Part shown: positions 25,021-35,817 of the stretch, one piece after another
How the letters are laid out: every line of letters begins with the position of its first letter
Position numbering within the stretch: the first letter of the stretch is position 1
From: Purpureocillium takamizusanense
Lineage: Eukaryota; Ascomycota; Sordariomycetes; Hypocreales; Ophiocordycipitaceae
Assembly (NCBI RefSeq): GCF_022605165.1
Contig: NC_063069.1
Location: 5,704,001 to 5,768,000 of the forward strand
Length of the DNA: 64,000 nt
Reading direction: 5' to 3'
Notes under the pieces: generated by a model
Database searches by the model: none
Told to the model about the DNA's origin: nothing
What the model saw: only the letters and a program-made list of their open reading frames with translations
Made by a program: the position numbers and the translations under genes

Positions 25021-28000
25021 TTGCCAACAGATGAAATTCCCCAAACACCCCAGTAGGCCCAGGTGCGATTTCGCCACGGCAACCCGCACTTTAGCACCTA
25101 CGTGAAACTAGCTGGAGCCGAAATGGCAAGGTCGACGAATGCACGCCAGCGTCGGCCTTTGTTTATTAAGACCAAGGCTCGCTTATGTCGTAGCTCTCGG
25201 CGCAAGTTGACGCCCATCAGCGATATCACGGTGCCTCACAGAATTAACCCATCCGGTGGCGGTAATGCACGAGCACGAGCTCTCGCCAAGGAGAGCCTTT
25301 TTCGTGTCATCAAGCTCAACGTTGCAAGCTTGAAGCAAATTGACGGCTTCGAGATGCGAGCCGACGAAAGTTGGGACGAGAACGCTATGGGATCGTGGAT
25401 ACAGCAGCTTTCTGAGATAAAAGCAACTCTCAAAGCGACTCGAACCTGCGCCCGGCTTCTCTCTGGTGGCAGGGATGACAAGCAACTTTATTCCGAGTCG
25501 GTCATCTACCGGTGTGTCGACACCTTTAAAAGCGTCACCGAGGCTATCGTTATTCCCTTGGTGGAACTGTGGAACTCGGGGCCGTGCGCGAACCTGTTGA
25601 AAATGGTCCGGCGACATAAGAAAGCGATTGCTTCAGTCTTCGTCTGTTACCAGGGGCTGTGTGCCGTTCTTGCCAAACTAGTGACCAAGATCGAGCTCCC
25701 AGAATCAGTCATAATTACGCTGGAGTTCACAGCGTTGAAGCTCCTCTTCGCCGAGAATGCTTATCTCGGAGAGGACTCGGCCATTGAGTTCTAAAAGTTC
25801 GACGGCATTTGGTCCGTTGCAATGGATCTGCTTTGTCAGATCTTCTTGATTAAACCGGACCGGAGGCAAGGGATTGCTGATGACATTCTGACCTCCCTGG
25901 AAAAGCTTCCCGTCGGCAAGCAGAGCTCGAGGCAATTCAAACTCTCTGATGGAGGCAGCATTCAGCCTGTTTCGGCTCTGATCATGCGACTGGTCCAAGC
26001 CAGCACTGGTCGAGTGGACTCGAGCGATGCAGCAGGTCGTGCAGCCCTTCTACGCAGTGTGGGTGACGACGAGGATGTCGAATATGACCAACTACAGACG
26101 GCGACAAAGGAACAGGCTGCGGCAACAATTCTCAACGAGGAACAAGGGGCCCAGCAGCACGCGGTTGCCATCCACGAACTGGAAGCTGTCGCAGCGCCGC
26201 TCAGTGATTCTGCGTGTCTAAAGGCTTCTCACGTCATCAACTTCATCGTCAAAAGGGCCATTGGCTCCACGAAAAGCCGTGATACGCCTTATCGCAACCT
26301 GCTGGACATGTTCGTTGAAGACTTTACCACATGTCTGGGCTCACCGGACTGGCCCTCGGCCGAACTACTCCTTCGGTTGCTCGTGGCTACGATGGTGCAG
26401 CTATTCGAGGCACCAAAAACCGCCGCCCTTGCGAAAAATATGGCACTGGAGTTGCTTGGGACTATGGGAGCCGCGATTTCCCGACTGCGGTCGCACGTGA
26501 AGACGGCCAGCGAGTCCGAAGGCAGCGACGCAGGCGAATTGACTCAGTACCTTTCAGACCTGGCCAGGCACGTTCTCGAGAAGAAGTGCCATATTGAGAA
26601 TATCGTTGCCTCGTCTGACCCGTTTCGCGCGACGTTGAAGTACCTCCAAGACCGATGCTCCGAGGGTCCGCACCAACCCAGCGCTGTCTCTTTTGTGATC
26701 ACGGACTGGGCGAGCAAAATTCACTCTGGATATGATTCCATAGAGGAAGGCGACAGTGAGCGACATCAGGAACTTGGCCGGTTAGCCTACTAGCTCAGAA
26801 TGATGATTGACGGCAAGAAATGGCTTCTGAACGAATACACCTTTAAGACGGTGACAGCAAGCCAGGCAAGATTTGCCCTTTCCATTATCCTCCTTCGCTC
26901 TCCGCTCTGCGGATCGTTTAGTAAGATCCTCGACATCTTGCTTGCTTCCATGGCCAGCGGCCAGGCCACTGTTCGCAGCAAGAGTCTTAAGAGTCTGAAT
27001 CAGATCCTGGAGACCGATCCTTCCATCCTGGATGGCGACTCAGCGGTCATCTAGCTAATCCTCAACTGCTCAAGCGACTCGTCGACGCAAGTTCGCCACT
27101 CCGCCGTCGGCTTACTGGGGAACTGCATCGGGATGCGACCCTCGTTGGAACCATCTTTGACCCCTAAAATCATCGATCGTTTTCAGGATGCTGGCGTTGG
27201 TGTAAGGAAACGAGCGATGAAGCTGGCCCGTGACATATATCTTCGTAACCGAGACAAGGGGCTGCGGAGCGCCATCGCCAACGGCCTGTTGCGTCGAGTC
27301 CAGGATCCGGACGAAGGGGTGCGTGATCTCGCACGCCAGATAATTGAGGAGATCTGGTTTACGCCTTTCTATGCCAACGAAAGCACGACAACATTCGAGG
27401 CGGCTCTCGCGGAGCACGTAGCGCTAGTTATACAAATTGTGAAGACCAGGACAGTCACGGAGATCCTGGGTAAGGTCCTCCAAAGTATTGTGAGGCCGGA
27501 CAACAGATCTCTGGAAGGCCCCTTCACAGTCTGTTCCAGACTAGTGGGTATCCTGTCTGGGCTTATCGACAATGCGGACTCGGCAGATACATTAGTTCCA
27601 TCAAGTTGCGATGCTTTGCAGGCTCTCACAATCTTCGCCAACGCCGATCCAAAGCTGTTCACGCTTGAGCATCTTCGCCTGCTCAAGCCGCAGCTGGCCA
27701 GGTACACCGGCCGAGACGAGCTTGTTGCGTTTCGGGCTGTCACAGCCATTTACAAGAGAGTGCTGCCTCAATTATCAAGCGTCCATGCACACTTCCTCAC
27801 CGAAGTGAGACTACAGCTTCTTAAAGGGATTGGCAAGATCTCGTCACGCGGAGCTTTGGATGATCTCATTGGTTGCGCGCATACGGTCTGTGAGCTTCTG
27901 AAAGACTTGAGTCCCTTGGCCTACTTGATGGCATCGAGCCTCCTGGGGATCCAGAACTTGGCCAACGCTCCGCTCGACAGTAAGCACCCCAAGTATCTTT

Positions 28001-29709
28001 GCACGTATGCAATCATTGTTGGGAGCGTCGGCAAACATTGTGACCTCAATAAGCAGTTACATTTCTTCCGAGAGAAGTTCCCGCGATGGAAAGGGGACTC
28101 GGTCCCGTGTCTGATTGTGGACACCCTGTCACCATTTGCGCTGCCGCCGCAATCCTTGGAGGCGCGAAAAGCGGCTATCGAAGCCATTGGACTGGTTTGC
28201 CAATCGTGGCCGCGGAATTACGTCTTGCCTAAAGTGGATACGGCCTTCCAGCACGTGTTCCAGGATCGGATCCCCATCCTAGAAACCATGATTCTCAGAT
28301 CGTTTAAGGAGTTCCTCATGGTTGAAGAACGGCGCTCTGAGGCGGGGACTACCGCAACTGCCGCCGAGAGCAAGAAAAAGGAACTGACTGTCATGGGCGG
28401 AACGAACTTTGACGATGTTGCAAGCGCCACGACGCAGCGATTCCTAAAGGACATAACGCGGATCGCCCTTGGCAGTCAAGACGAACACGCGTTCTTGGCC
28501 ATGGAGGTCCTGGGTAGCATCAACCGACAGGGCCTGACCCACCCGAAAGACACAGGCGTCACGCTAATAACGCTGGAGACTTCTGCCAAACGCAAGATTG
28601 CTGAGCTTGCCTACATGGAGCATCGATCCTTATATGAGAAGCACGAGACAGTACTGGAGAGGGAGTACGTCAAAGCTGTGCAGTCAGCTTACAACTATTA
28701 GCGAGACGTCGTCAAGGATTCTCATGGCGCAACCGTTGACCCTTTCCAAGCGAAACTGCACTTGCTGATGCAGGTGCTCAAGATCAGCAAGCCAAAGAAT
28801 CGGCAACGGTTCCTGGAAAAGCTCTGCAGCCAGACAGACTTTGAACTTTCCAAGCTCGATGCTATAGGGGATCTACCGCCGCACGTCGACTTTTCCCGGT
28901 TCATTATCGAGAATGTGGCCTTCTTCGACTACCAGACGGTTGGCGAGATCCAGAGCGTAGTCAATACACTGGAGAGGATTGTGACCGGTACGGGAGCGAC
29001 AGTGGCTCAGGCCATTGAGTCTGAAGTTTTCAATGTTCGGATGGACGTTAATGAACTGGGCCAGCCCCTAGACTCAATTGCGCTAGGCCCCGTTACCGCC
29101 ATGTCCACAAGCGACCCGGCCATGGGTGGACAACAAGTAGTTGCCTAGGTGCCGGTTTCGAATTTATCGGCCGAGCCGCAGAGATTGCGTCAGCTGACGG
29201 CGGCGTCCATGGTGCTTCTGTCCTTGTGGGAGGCTCGCACCTTTCTTGGCAAGTCGTACAACATAGGCACGAGTAGGCACGGCAGCAAGGCCAAGGTGCT
29301 GGCTAAGGGTCTCAATACGGCGCCTTTAAAGACTCAGGGTGTGCATGGAGACAAGTTTTGGGATGGGGTCGACTCTCACATGAAAGCCCTACAAAACGAG
29401 GAAATAATGGCGAGGACATGCCGGTCACTCGTTGAATTGATGAATGTTGACAAGGAGTTCAAGGTGGCCAACGAAGACGACTGGATGGCCATCGATGAGC
29501 ATGGGACACCCAGCAAGGAAGAGGTTGCCGACGCGCCGCATACGCGTCGAAAGAGGAAGGCCGGAGCTACGCCAGGTGGACGCAAGAAGCGGGCGCGGTC
29601 GACTCCTCAGCCTGGTAAACGTCGATACCGTGCCAGGCGGGAGTTCTCGTGTCTGTCCCGTCGTCTCCCGCACCATGCGCAGATTCAGAAGACCAAGTCG
29701 TCCACATGA
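25021..29709 (+). pseudogene. SCC2/Mis4 (Nipped-B) cohesin-loader copy
   Basis: Scc2/Mis4 with Scc4 loads cohesin onto chromatin and is a HEAT-repeat protein. The frame contains blocks typical of fungal Scc2: DDILTSLEKLPVGKQSSRQF then SDGGSIQPVSALIMRLVQAS near 25875-26000, HEAT-like helices through the middle (for example AVGLLGNC.GMRPSLEPSLTP), and near the C-terminus a WEARTFLGKSYNI and LMNVDKEFKVA segment with a basic KKRARSTPQPGK tail. The frame is continuous for about 1,560 codons without a frameshift, but is cut by TAG 25054, TAA 25792, TAG 26791, TAG 27052, TAG 28699 and TAG 29146. All fit C-to-T of Gln codons or G-to-A of Trp. Intact fungal homologues are longer, so the N-terminus is missing or unrecognised. 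Composition is not AT-rich. An essential single-copy gene would not carry six stops, so a second copy elsewhere is expected. Confidence 0.85.
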
Positions 29710-30239
29710 AGTCGATGTATGGCCATCAAACCGCCTCTCGTGCAATAAATAGCAAGGAATGAGAGTCGATTCTCGTCTCAAGGCTTCAGCGCGTACATCC
29801 TGACGGGAAGAAGCGTAACATACATGCGACCGACAAGCGTCCTGTAAGCGGTGCGGCCGGCGAAGCCATGTTGCAGAAGCCTGCGTGATCCTTGAGCGTT
29901 GCGCCAACTGTCTTGGGTCCCATGCCGCAGACTTGCGAGGTGACCTGCTCGTCCGAAGCGACCACACCGCGTATTCGCCACCTCACAAGAGAAGCGAAAT
30001 CCCACGTCGGAGAGCTGGGTGCTCAGCCTTTGCCCAGCGAAAGGAACAATACGACAGCACTGAACGTTCTGAGCAGCCCGATCCTGGCCTGAGAGCCGCC
30101 TGGGAACCGACACACTCCAATCCACGCACAGGTATATTGGGGCCGTCCAAGCAATTCCTGCTTCCCTACGAGGGCTCCTACATCCCTTGACTTAAGATTA
30201 TTTCGCCATCCACGGATAGCTTCATAATTTACCTTCAAC
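29710..30239. other. Convergent intergenic spacer
   Basis: This lies between the 3' ends of the SCC2 copy (plus) and the BTB gene (minus). Overlapping short frames on both strands show no domain. GCAATAAATAGC at 29741-29752 resembles a poly(A) signal for the plus-strand gene. Confidence 0.4.
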
Positions 30240-31279
30240 CTAAATTTTCAGGCCCCTGATACCTTGTAGAACCCGCTGCGCCTTACCCGACAGTTGCTCC
30301 AGCACGCACCTCAATGGACAAGCCTCTCTCGCCGCACATTGATGCTTGTGATTCGTTTGAGCGCATTGCAAGCGAAAGGCAATGTCTACTAACGCACAGG
30401 TATTGAAAGGTTCCATGGAGGGCCAAAGTTCATGACGTCTCAGGATGACGAAGCATTCTGCCACCCTGTATTCGCTTGTGCAATGTCTGTCGACCAAAGC
30501 CATATTTTTACATGGGTGACACTGTTTTGCCGTGTCTGGGTGAACCCTACCACACAGATTGCAAGCGAGGCCTGACATTGAGTACACTGACTTTTGCTCC
30601 CGTAGTCTTTCGTCAACAGACTGTATCTCACTCTGGAGCTGTGCCAGTGTCTTTTCTATCTGGTCTGACAGTGCATCTGTATATACTTAGTATTAATCCC
30701 GGACTCGGTCATGAAGTACTCACCAGCGATGGAATCAGGCAGAAGGGTGAGCGTGTCATGCTCTTCCCAGGTGGCAGCAAATCCTGGCTCCAGGTGCTTC
30801 GCAGCTCGGGCGGCTATGTCTGAAAAATTTGGTGAACGAAACATATACGCCGCGACAAGCAAGAGCCCAAATTCTTCTGATGTAGATGCTTCGGGGCAGC
30901 CGCCGCACCATTGTAGGATCCATGGCCGCATCGCTACGTTGCAGTCATACTTGTCACAGTGAACTGCTAGTGCGGCAAGTGATTCGGGGCCAATCGACGA
31001 GGGGATATCGGCACATTGAAAATGGAGGGCGCGAAGCATCATTTCCATTGTCGCAGGATCGTCTTCCTCAAGATTGATGTGTGCATGGCCGTCGCTGTGG
31101 ATCTGCGAGCCCTCCTGAAAAGCTGGACTGAACATCTTGGAGAAAACAAGGGATGCCAGACTCAGTACTTTGGAGGAGACGATAAACGCCCTTCTCGACT
31201 CGCCAGTACCATTGTTGATGACGAGGGTTACGTCCCCTGCAGGATCCAGCGGCAGAGACTCAGGCTGGCAATTTTCCAT
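30240..31279 (-). CDS. BTB/POZ-domain protein with Cys-rich C-terminus
   Basis: Two exons, 31279-30724 and 30676-30240, flank a 47-nt intron (30723-30677) with GTGAGT donor and TATATACAG acceptor; splicing joins SIA to DALSDQIEKT in frame and gives 330 residues. The N-terminal half starts MENCQPESLPLDPAGDVTLVI, followed by FIVSSKVLSLASLVFSKMF and LEEDDPATMEMMLRALHF, a typical fungal BTB/POZ fold used for protein-protein interaction, often as a Cullin-3 adaptor. A helical segment (DQIEKTLAQLQSEIQSVDER) leads into a Cys/His-rich C-terminus (CNLCGRVH, CHPCKN, CTSEYRV, ELWPS) characteristic of a fungal BTB subgroup. An in-frame ATG 34 codons upstream (31381) is possible, but the start at 31279 sits right before the conserved domain. 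No defects are seen. The cellular role is unknown. Confidence 0.82.
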
Positions 31280-32076
31280 GTTGCTTTCGTTGGGTGGGCG
31301 TATTTGTGACAGTTCTTTGATGTCGGTTAGACAAGCGCTTGCGCATGGGCGGGGCGACCAGCCGCCCTTTAAGAGAGGCAAGTGTCGGCCGCAGCAACCA
31401 AGCGTACAATGACACTCGTCGGAGACTGCATGCTACCAAGATTCCTCAAAAACCGGTGCCAACACACCATGATCTCAGACAGCGACCTAGGCGACGTGGG
31501 GGAAGGAGGATAGAGCAAGGAAGGCGGGCATTAGTGCTGTAAAGCTCACTAGCCCACCTGAAAAACGTAGTATGGGACCTGCAGAACGCCTTCGCCTCTG
31601 CAGCCTATCATTGCAGTCCGGGTCTGGTGTGATCACTAGCGTCACCGACGTCCACAGTAGGCTTCCGACATAACATGTGGAGATTTATGGTTGAGCTGCA
31701 TCATTACTGCCAGACAAGGTCCCTGAATGACATGGGTGCAGCATTTGCCATGATTGGCCTCCTGCAGCACGACGGCCTCCCGCAGCACGACGGCCCCCCG
31801 CAGCACGACGGCCCCCCGCAGCACGAAGGCCTCCTGTAGTCGCGAAATCTTTTGGGCAATAGTAATGTCTCAGATGACCTTGTGGCCTCAGGCCAACAGT
31901 TGCGAGGGGTTGTCTCACGCGTTCTGACCACGAGGCCACAAATTCTGCTCTGATCACAAGAAGTCCCGGAACAGCTTGCTGCCAAACGCCAACATGTCAT
32001 CGACCTAGCGACACGGAGGTACGTGTTCGAACAGCGATGCAACTTCCAAATTCTCAGCATGCTGATTCGACAATAA
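31280..32076. other. Intergenic region upstream of BTB gene
   Basis: A divergent spacer between the BTB gene (minus) and the conserved gene at 32077 (plus). It holds the 18-bp repeat at 31764 and no convincing gene. The reading frames across the repeat on the minus strand are Cys/Gly/Arg repeat translations. Confidence 0.4.
31764..31835 (+). repeat. 18-bp tandem repeat, four units
   Basis: Four nearly identical units of GCAGCACGACGGCCCCCC, the first with one difference and the last with three. The unit length is a multiple of three, but no supported gene covers it. Confidence 0.9.
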
Positions 32077-32535
32077 GTGGCTAGTGTCTTTACTCGCAAG
32101 GTTTTGTCTCGTTGGCATGCATTCTTGAACCTGTCCCAGCACCCACGTCAATGGTATCGAGATCGCTTGCGAGAGGAGCTACACGAAAGGCGAACAGCAC
32201 AGTCCGCATGGCAAAAGCTTAGTGAGACAGCAGACGTTTTCTACATCATCTCCCGAGCGCAATGGGACGGGTACCCGCTGCGAGACCTACCCAGGTTCAA
32301 GACCAGCCACATCGTTGTATACGGGTATCTTTTCACGAAATACTCCCTCAGATGGCAGTTTTATCGCGTGGCTGCTCGCCGCTGCAATTGCCTTGCCCCT
32401 GAAACCGTCCGGGAGGTCGTGAATCCGAGCAAAACCCGGAAGCTCCGCGAAGTTGCTGAGCGTCACGGCATTCACCCAACAAAATTTATGCAAGTGTGTC
32501 GCCATCTTAAGTCCAAGTGGCCACTATTGCCTTGA
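32077..32535 (+). CDS. Conserved fungal protein of unknown function
   Basis: The 152-residue frame reads RKVLSRWHAFLNLSQHPRQW then YRDRLREELHERRTAQSAWQ and KLSETADVFYIISRAQWDG, and ends in VREVVNPSKTRKLREVAERH. From memory, this layout matches a widespread uncharacterised ascomycete family with a WYRDRL(R)EEL and KLSE..DV(F)..SRAQ.DG core. There is no ATG: the frame opens with GTG directly after an in-frame TAA at 32074, so the true start is either in an unseen upstream exon (ACAATAAG just before 32078 could be an acceptor) or lost. Kept as a gene, probably 5'-partial. No enzymatic motif was seen. Confidence 0.6.
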   Translation: MASVFTRKVLSRWHAFLNLSQHPRQWYRDRLREELHERRTAQSAWQKLSETADVFYIISRAQWDGYPLRDLPRFKTSHIVVYGYLFTKYSLRWQFYRVAARRCNCLAPETVREVVNPSKTRKLREVAERHGIHPTKFMQVCRHLKSKWPLLP

Positions 32536-32855
32536 ACGGCAGTGGGTCTCATGGACAGTTAAATCATGAACCCCCAGTCCCCTACAGTAGTGAAAAAGCG
32601 CAAACAAGCAAGAAATTATGGACATGTACGCACGTTTTAAGTTGGAGACGGGCAGTGGAGGGCCTCCCGCTTGACGCAGCTATCCGACCATAAAGCACTA
32701 TTCAACAGGGCCGTTGTTCGTGCTTCACTGGAATATAAATATCGACTAAACTTTCATCTATTGCACCCACCAGCAGATACCAAAGCTTTTCTGTTTGATC
32801 AACCACCTTTCCACGATTTTTAAGCACTCTCAGCCGGAGACCTGACCCACTGTTC
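32536..32855. other. Promoter region of the UPRT fusion gene
   Basis: No gene. A TATA-like AATATAAATA lies at 32731-32740, about 115-125 bp before the ATG, followed by the pyrimidine-rich leader common in fungal promoters. Confidence 0.45.
32731..32740 (+). promoter_or_regulatory. TATA-like box
   Basis: AATATAAATA upstream of the ATG at 32856, at a plausible distance for a fungal core promoter with a leader of about 80-90 nt. Assignment is by position and motif only. Confidence 0.4.
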
Positions 32856-34943
32856 ATGATGTCTGCTCAAACCTGCATTATAGACCATTGCCGGGGCACA
32901 GAAATTCTTGACATAGACATTCGTCCTGTCTCCTCAGACCAGGATGAAGGCAGCAAGCAAGTGGTTATAGGCCTATACGGGATTCCCGGCTGCGGCAAGT
33001 CGTTTCTCTTGAGCTACCTGAAGCAGGAGCTGAACGGAGAAGATTTTGAGTTCTTTGAAGGTGCAGAGAAGATTGCGGCACTCGTTCCTGGCGGCCTCGA
33101 TGCATTCCACAACCTCGACGAGCAAGAGAAGACTCATTGGAGAAGTCGTGCAATCCGAGAAATCGAAACGGAGAGTAAACGGAGTGGACGAAGCGCAATC
33201 GTCACGGGCCACTATATGTTTTGGTCCGAGAATGACAACGTTCGCCATCTGGTGTACACGGACAACGATCTGGCAACTTTCACGCATATACTGTATCTGG
33301 CTGATGACCCCGAGCGCATTGCTCGACGCCGGTCGGCAGACTCGCTCCGGAAACGGCCACGGAATACCGCTGGGCATCTACGCAAGTGGCAAGAAGCAGA
33401 AATCGAGGGCTTGCGTCGGCTCTGTCATGAGCATGGAATCATCTTCACTATTTTGCAAACGCAGCCTGCCATCCAACACAGAGTCTCGTCTTTGGCACGG
33501 CGTTTCCGACAAGATGTACTAGGAAAGCGCTCTTCTCGTGCTTTAAAATGGCTCGACGACATTCTCCCAGACAGACACCGATTGCAGACATTCCTCGTTC
33601 TGGATGCGGATAAAACCCTCGCTGCAGCGGACGCAGGGGCGTTGTTTTGGGAGGCGTGCGGAGAATATCGGCCATCCTCAGCCGTGGCAAACCCATTGGG
33701 AGAGCTGCTTGGCGGACCTTTGGGCTACACTGATGCAGCGTTCCGCCAAGCAACACTTCTCTACGAGGAGGCGACTACAGATGACGAATACGAGGCCGTT
33801 TGCGAGATCGTCGCGTCACGCATCAAGATGCACGATGAATTTCGTAATCTGCTGCGAGTTGCAGGCGAGTCAGACCACGTTGGTGCTGTTGTGGTAACCT
33901 GCGGCCTTCGACGGGTTTGGGAGAAGGTCCTGCTGAGGGAAGGCCTATCTACGACAGTCAAGGTTATAGGTGCAGGTAGGGTTTCCGATGGATGCGTCAT
34001 GACTGCCGCAGCAAAAGCTGCTATTGTCCGTCAACTCCGAAGTGAGAATCTGCGTGTCGTCGCTTTTGGAGACAGTCCACTGGATCTGCCCATGCTAAAA
34101 GCAGCAAATGAAGCCATTATCGTCGTTGGGGAGGAGGGAACGAGGAGTCAGAGCATGGACTCTGCGTTGGCGAAAGCGATCGATGAGGACGGCTTCCGAG
34201 TCCGTCAAACTCTATTACCTGGCCATGTGTCTGCCCGCTTGGACGGTGGAAAAATTCCGGAAGTGCGACTTTACGATGAAGACTTTGTCAAATCGATTCT
34301 TGGCCGGGACTCCAGTGCCTCAGAGCCCCGGATCCTCCACGCAACAGACAAGGAAGCAACAAAGCTGCTGATGACACCTACACGGGACGCCTCAGCCGCT
34401 GGCCCATCGCTCAGAGCTGCGCATCAGACAATAGGGCAGTATCTTGGGCTCGAATACTTATCTGCAATCCTTGGCCTCGAAGAATATCCCATTTTACATG
34501 TTCAAGGCCATTATACAAACGGTTATCAATTACAGCATGAAAGGCAAACAACAATTGTTGCTCTTATGCGTGGCGGAGAACCAATGGCTCTGGGCCTGAA
34601 TGAAGTGTTCCCACAGGCTGCTTTCCTACACGCAACCTCCCCCATGGATGTAAAGCAGGAACATTTGCAGAACCAGCGTGCGGTGGTGCTGGTTGATTCG
34701 GTCATAAATACTGGCAGGACCGTGGTCCATTTTATCGAGCACGCGCGACGAATTCATTCTAGCATCCGCATTGTTGTTGTTGCTGGGGTGGTTCAAAATG
34801 AGGCAGTGTCAGACCGCCACCCTCTAGCAACACTGATGCGCCGTTGCGATATTTCCTTGATCGCACTTCGTGTATCTGGCAACAAGTTCACCGGGAAGGG
34901 AACGACCGATACTGGCAATCGGCTGTTCCAATGGTATGGTTGA
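32856..34943 (+). CDS. P-loop kinase / HAD phosphatase / UPRT fusion protein
   Basis: A single-exon, intact 695-residue protein with three enzyme-like modules. Residues 35-215 form an adenylate-kinase-like P-loop domain with Walker A GIPGCGKS at 42-49. Residues 245-450 are a HAD-superfamily domain: motif I DADKT (D250, D252), motif II T348 in VVTCG, motif III K387, motif IV GDSPLD (405-410). Residues 515-695 resemble uracil phosphoribosyltransferase, with ALMRGGEPMA (569-578) and a PRPP-binding-type loop VLVDSVINTGRT (611-622). UPRT makes UMP from uracil and PRPP, which would place the protein in pyrimidine salvage. The fusion could instead phosphorylate and dephosphorylate a related nucleotide. 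Such triple fusions occur in fungi, to my knowledge without a settled function. All key residues are present and no nonsense or frameshift is seen, in contrast to several neighbours. ATG ATG at the start leaves a one-residue ambiguity. Confidence 0.88.
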   Translation: MMSAQTCIIDHCRGTEILDIDIRPVSSDQDEGSKQVVIGLYGIPGCGKSFLLSYLKQELNGEDFEFFEGAEKIAALVPGGLDAFHNLDEQEKTHWRSRAIREIETESKRSGRSAIVTGHYMFWSENDNVRHLVYTDNDLATFTHILYLADDPERIARRRSADSLRKRPRNTAGHLRKWQEAEIEGLRRLCHEHGIIFTILQTQPAIQHRVSSLARRFRQDVLGKRSSRALKWLDDILPDRHRLQTFLVLDADKTLAAADAGALFWEACGEYRPSSAVANPLGELLGGPLGYTDAAFRQATLLYEEATTDDEYEAVCEIVASRIKMHDEFRNLLRVAGESDHVGAVVVTCGLRRVWEKVLLREGLSTTVKVIGAGRVSDGCVMTAAAKAAIVRQLRSENLRVVAFGDSPLDLPMLKAANEAIIVVGEEGTRSQSMDSALAKAIDEDGFRVRQTLLPGHVSARLDGGKIPEVRLYDEDFVKSILGRDSSASEPRILHATDKEATKLLMTPTRDASAAGPSLRAAHQTIGQYLGLEYLSAILGLEEYPILHVQGHYTNGYQLQHERQTTIVALMRGGEPMALGLNEVFPQAAFLHATSPMDVKQEHLQNQRAVVLVDSVINTGRTVVHFIEHARRIHSSIRIVVVAGVVQNEAVSDRHPLATLMRRCDISLIALRVSGNKFTGKGTTDTGNRLFQWYG

Positions 34944-35172
34944 CGTACAATTGACGTACACTAGGATAGGCTCGCTACACCCATATTCTTACAATGACTA
35001 CGATCGCACGTATTGCTGATGTTTTGTTGACGATCTGAGGCTTGCACGTGTTGATGCAGCATTTTGACGAGGTGCAATGAATTTCCATTTTATGGGGGTT
35101 CGGCATGCCCGGCTACTGCGGCTTGTGGCTGTCCGTAAGGTGACAACTTTCGCAGAGAACGTCACTTGCCAT

Positions 35173-35817
35173 TCAATGGGCCAACAGAGAATGTTGCAGC
35201 AAATGAAGACGTTCCAAAACACCAACAAATGCCTCATGGCCCCCGTCTTTCTCCACGGCTCCAAGGACAGCCGCAGTTGCCGTCGCCAGCATGCCTGATG
35301 AAACGGTTGAAGTGCCTCCGTTAACATTGATACAATGATGGAGGCCAAGCCGCTCCCCGGCTCTAGCGAGGTTTTGATTAGACAAGATATCGTCTTTAAG
35401 TGTCGACCAGCAGCCTGAGAGATTACTTGAGCAAAATACCACGCCAAATGCCTTTTGTGGCAGCTAGCCGACCTACTGACCTTTCTCTAGATTTGTCTCC
35501 AGCCAAAGTTTGCATAGTTCATGGTTCATTGTTGTGTTGCCGTAGATGGCCAAGCGATCATTCTTAGGGACTTGCTGATGAGCGCCGTTCACCAAATATG
35601 TGGCACTGAGATCGCCTGCCGCATTGATGGCTTGAGCGCAGAGTACGCTGGACGTGAATGTATACCCGATGATCCGCTCGCACCGCAGCACTTTATCGCC
35701 AAAACGAGTAGGAAAGTCCATGTTAAACACGCGTGAATGGAAGAGTTCTGGTGTACTATGTGCGAGCCGAGAAGGCTTAGGTTGTGTCAATGCCGAGAGT
35801 TTGGTCAAACCTTCCAT
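35173..35817 (-). CDS. RNase III-like domain protein, altered active site
   Basis: Two exons, 35817-35481 and 35414-35173, with a 66-nt intron (35480-35415, donor GTCAGT, acceptor CTCTCAG); splicing gives LETNLEKG then CWSTLKDDILSNQNLAR in frame, about 192 residues. The core RCERIIGYTFTSSVLCAQAINAAG, KNDRLAIYGNTTMNHELCKLW and SNQNLARAGERLGL matches small fungal RNase III-like proteins. The RNase III signature is ERLEFLGDSVL; here the equivalent reads DRLAIYGNTTM, so the metal-binding Asp after Gly is Asn (residue 94, AAC, one G-to-A step from GAC). This predicts loss of double-strand RNA cleavage, though RNA binding could remain. An alternative start is Met33 (35721), just before the domain. 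The gene points toward the UPRT fusion gene, convergent with it. Confidence 0.7.

Noticed and set aside
25021..29709. Reading the SCC2 region as several separate small genes
   Set aside because: All segments share one frame and match successive parts of a single protein; the gaps contain no stops other than the listed nonsense codons.
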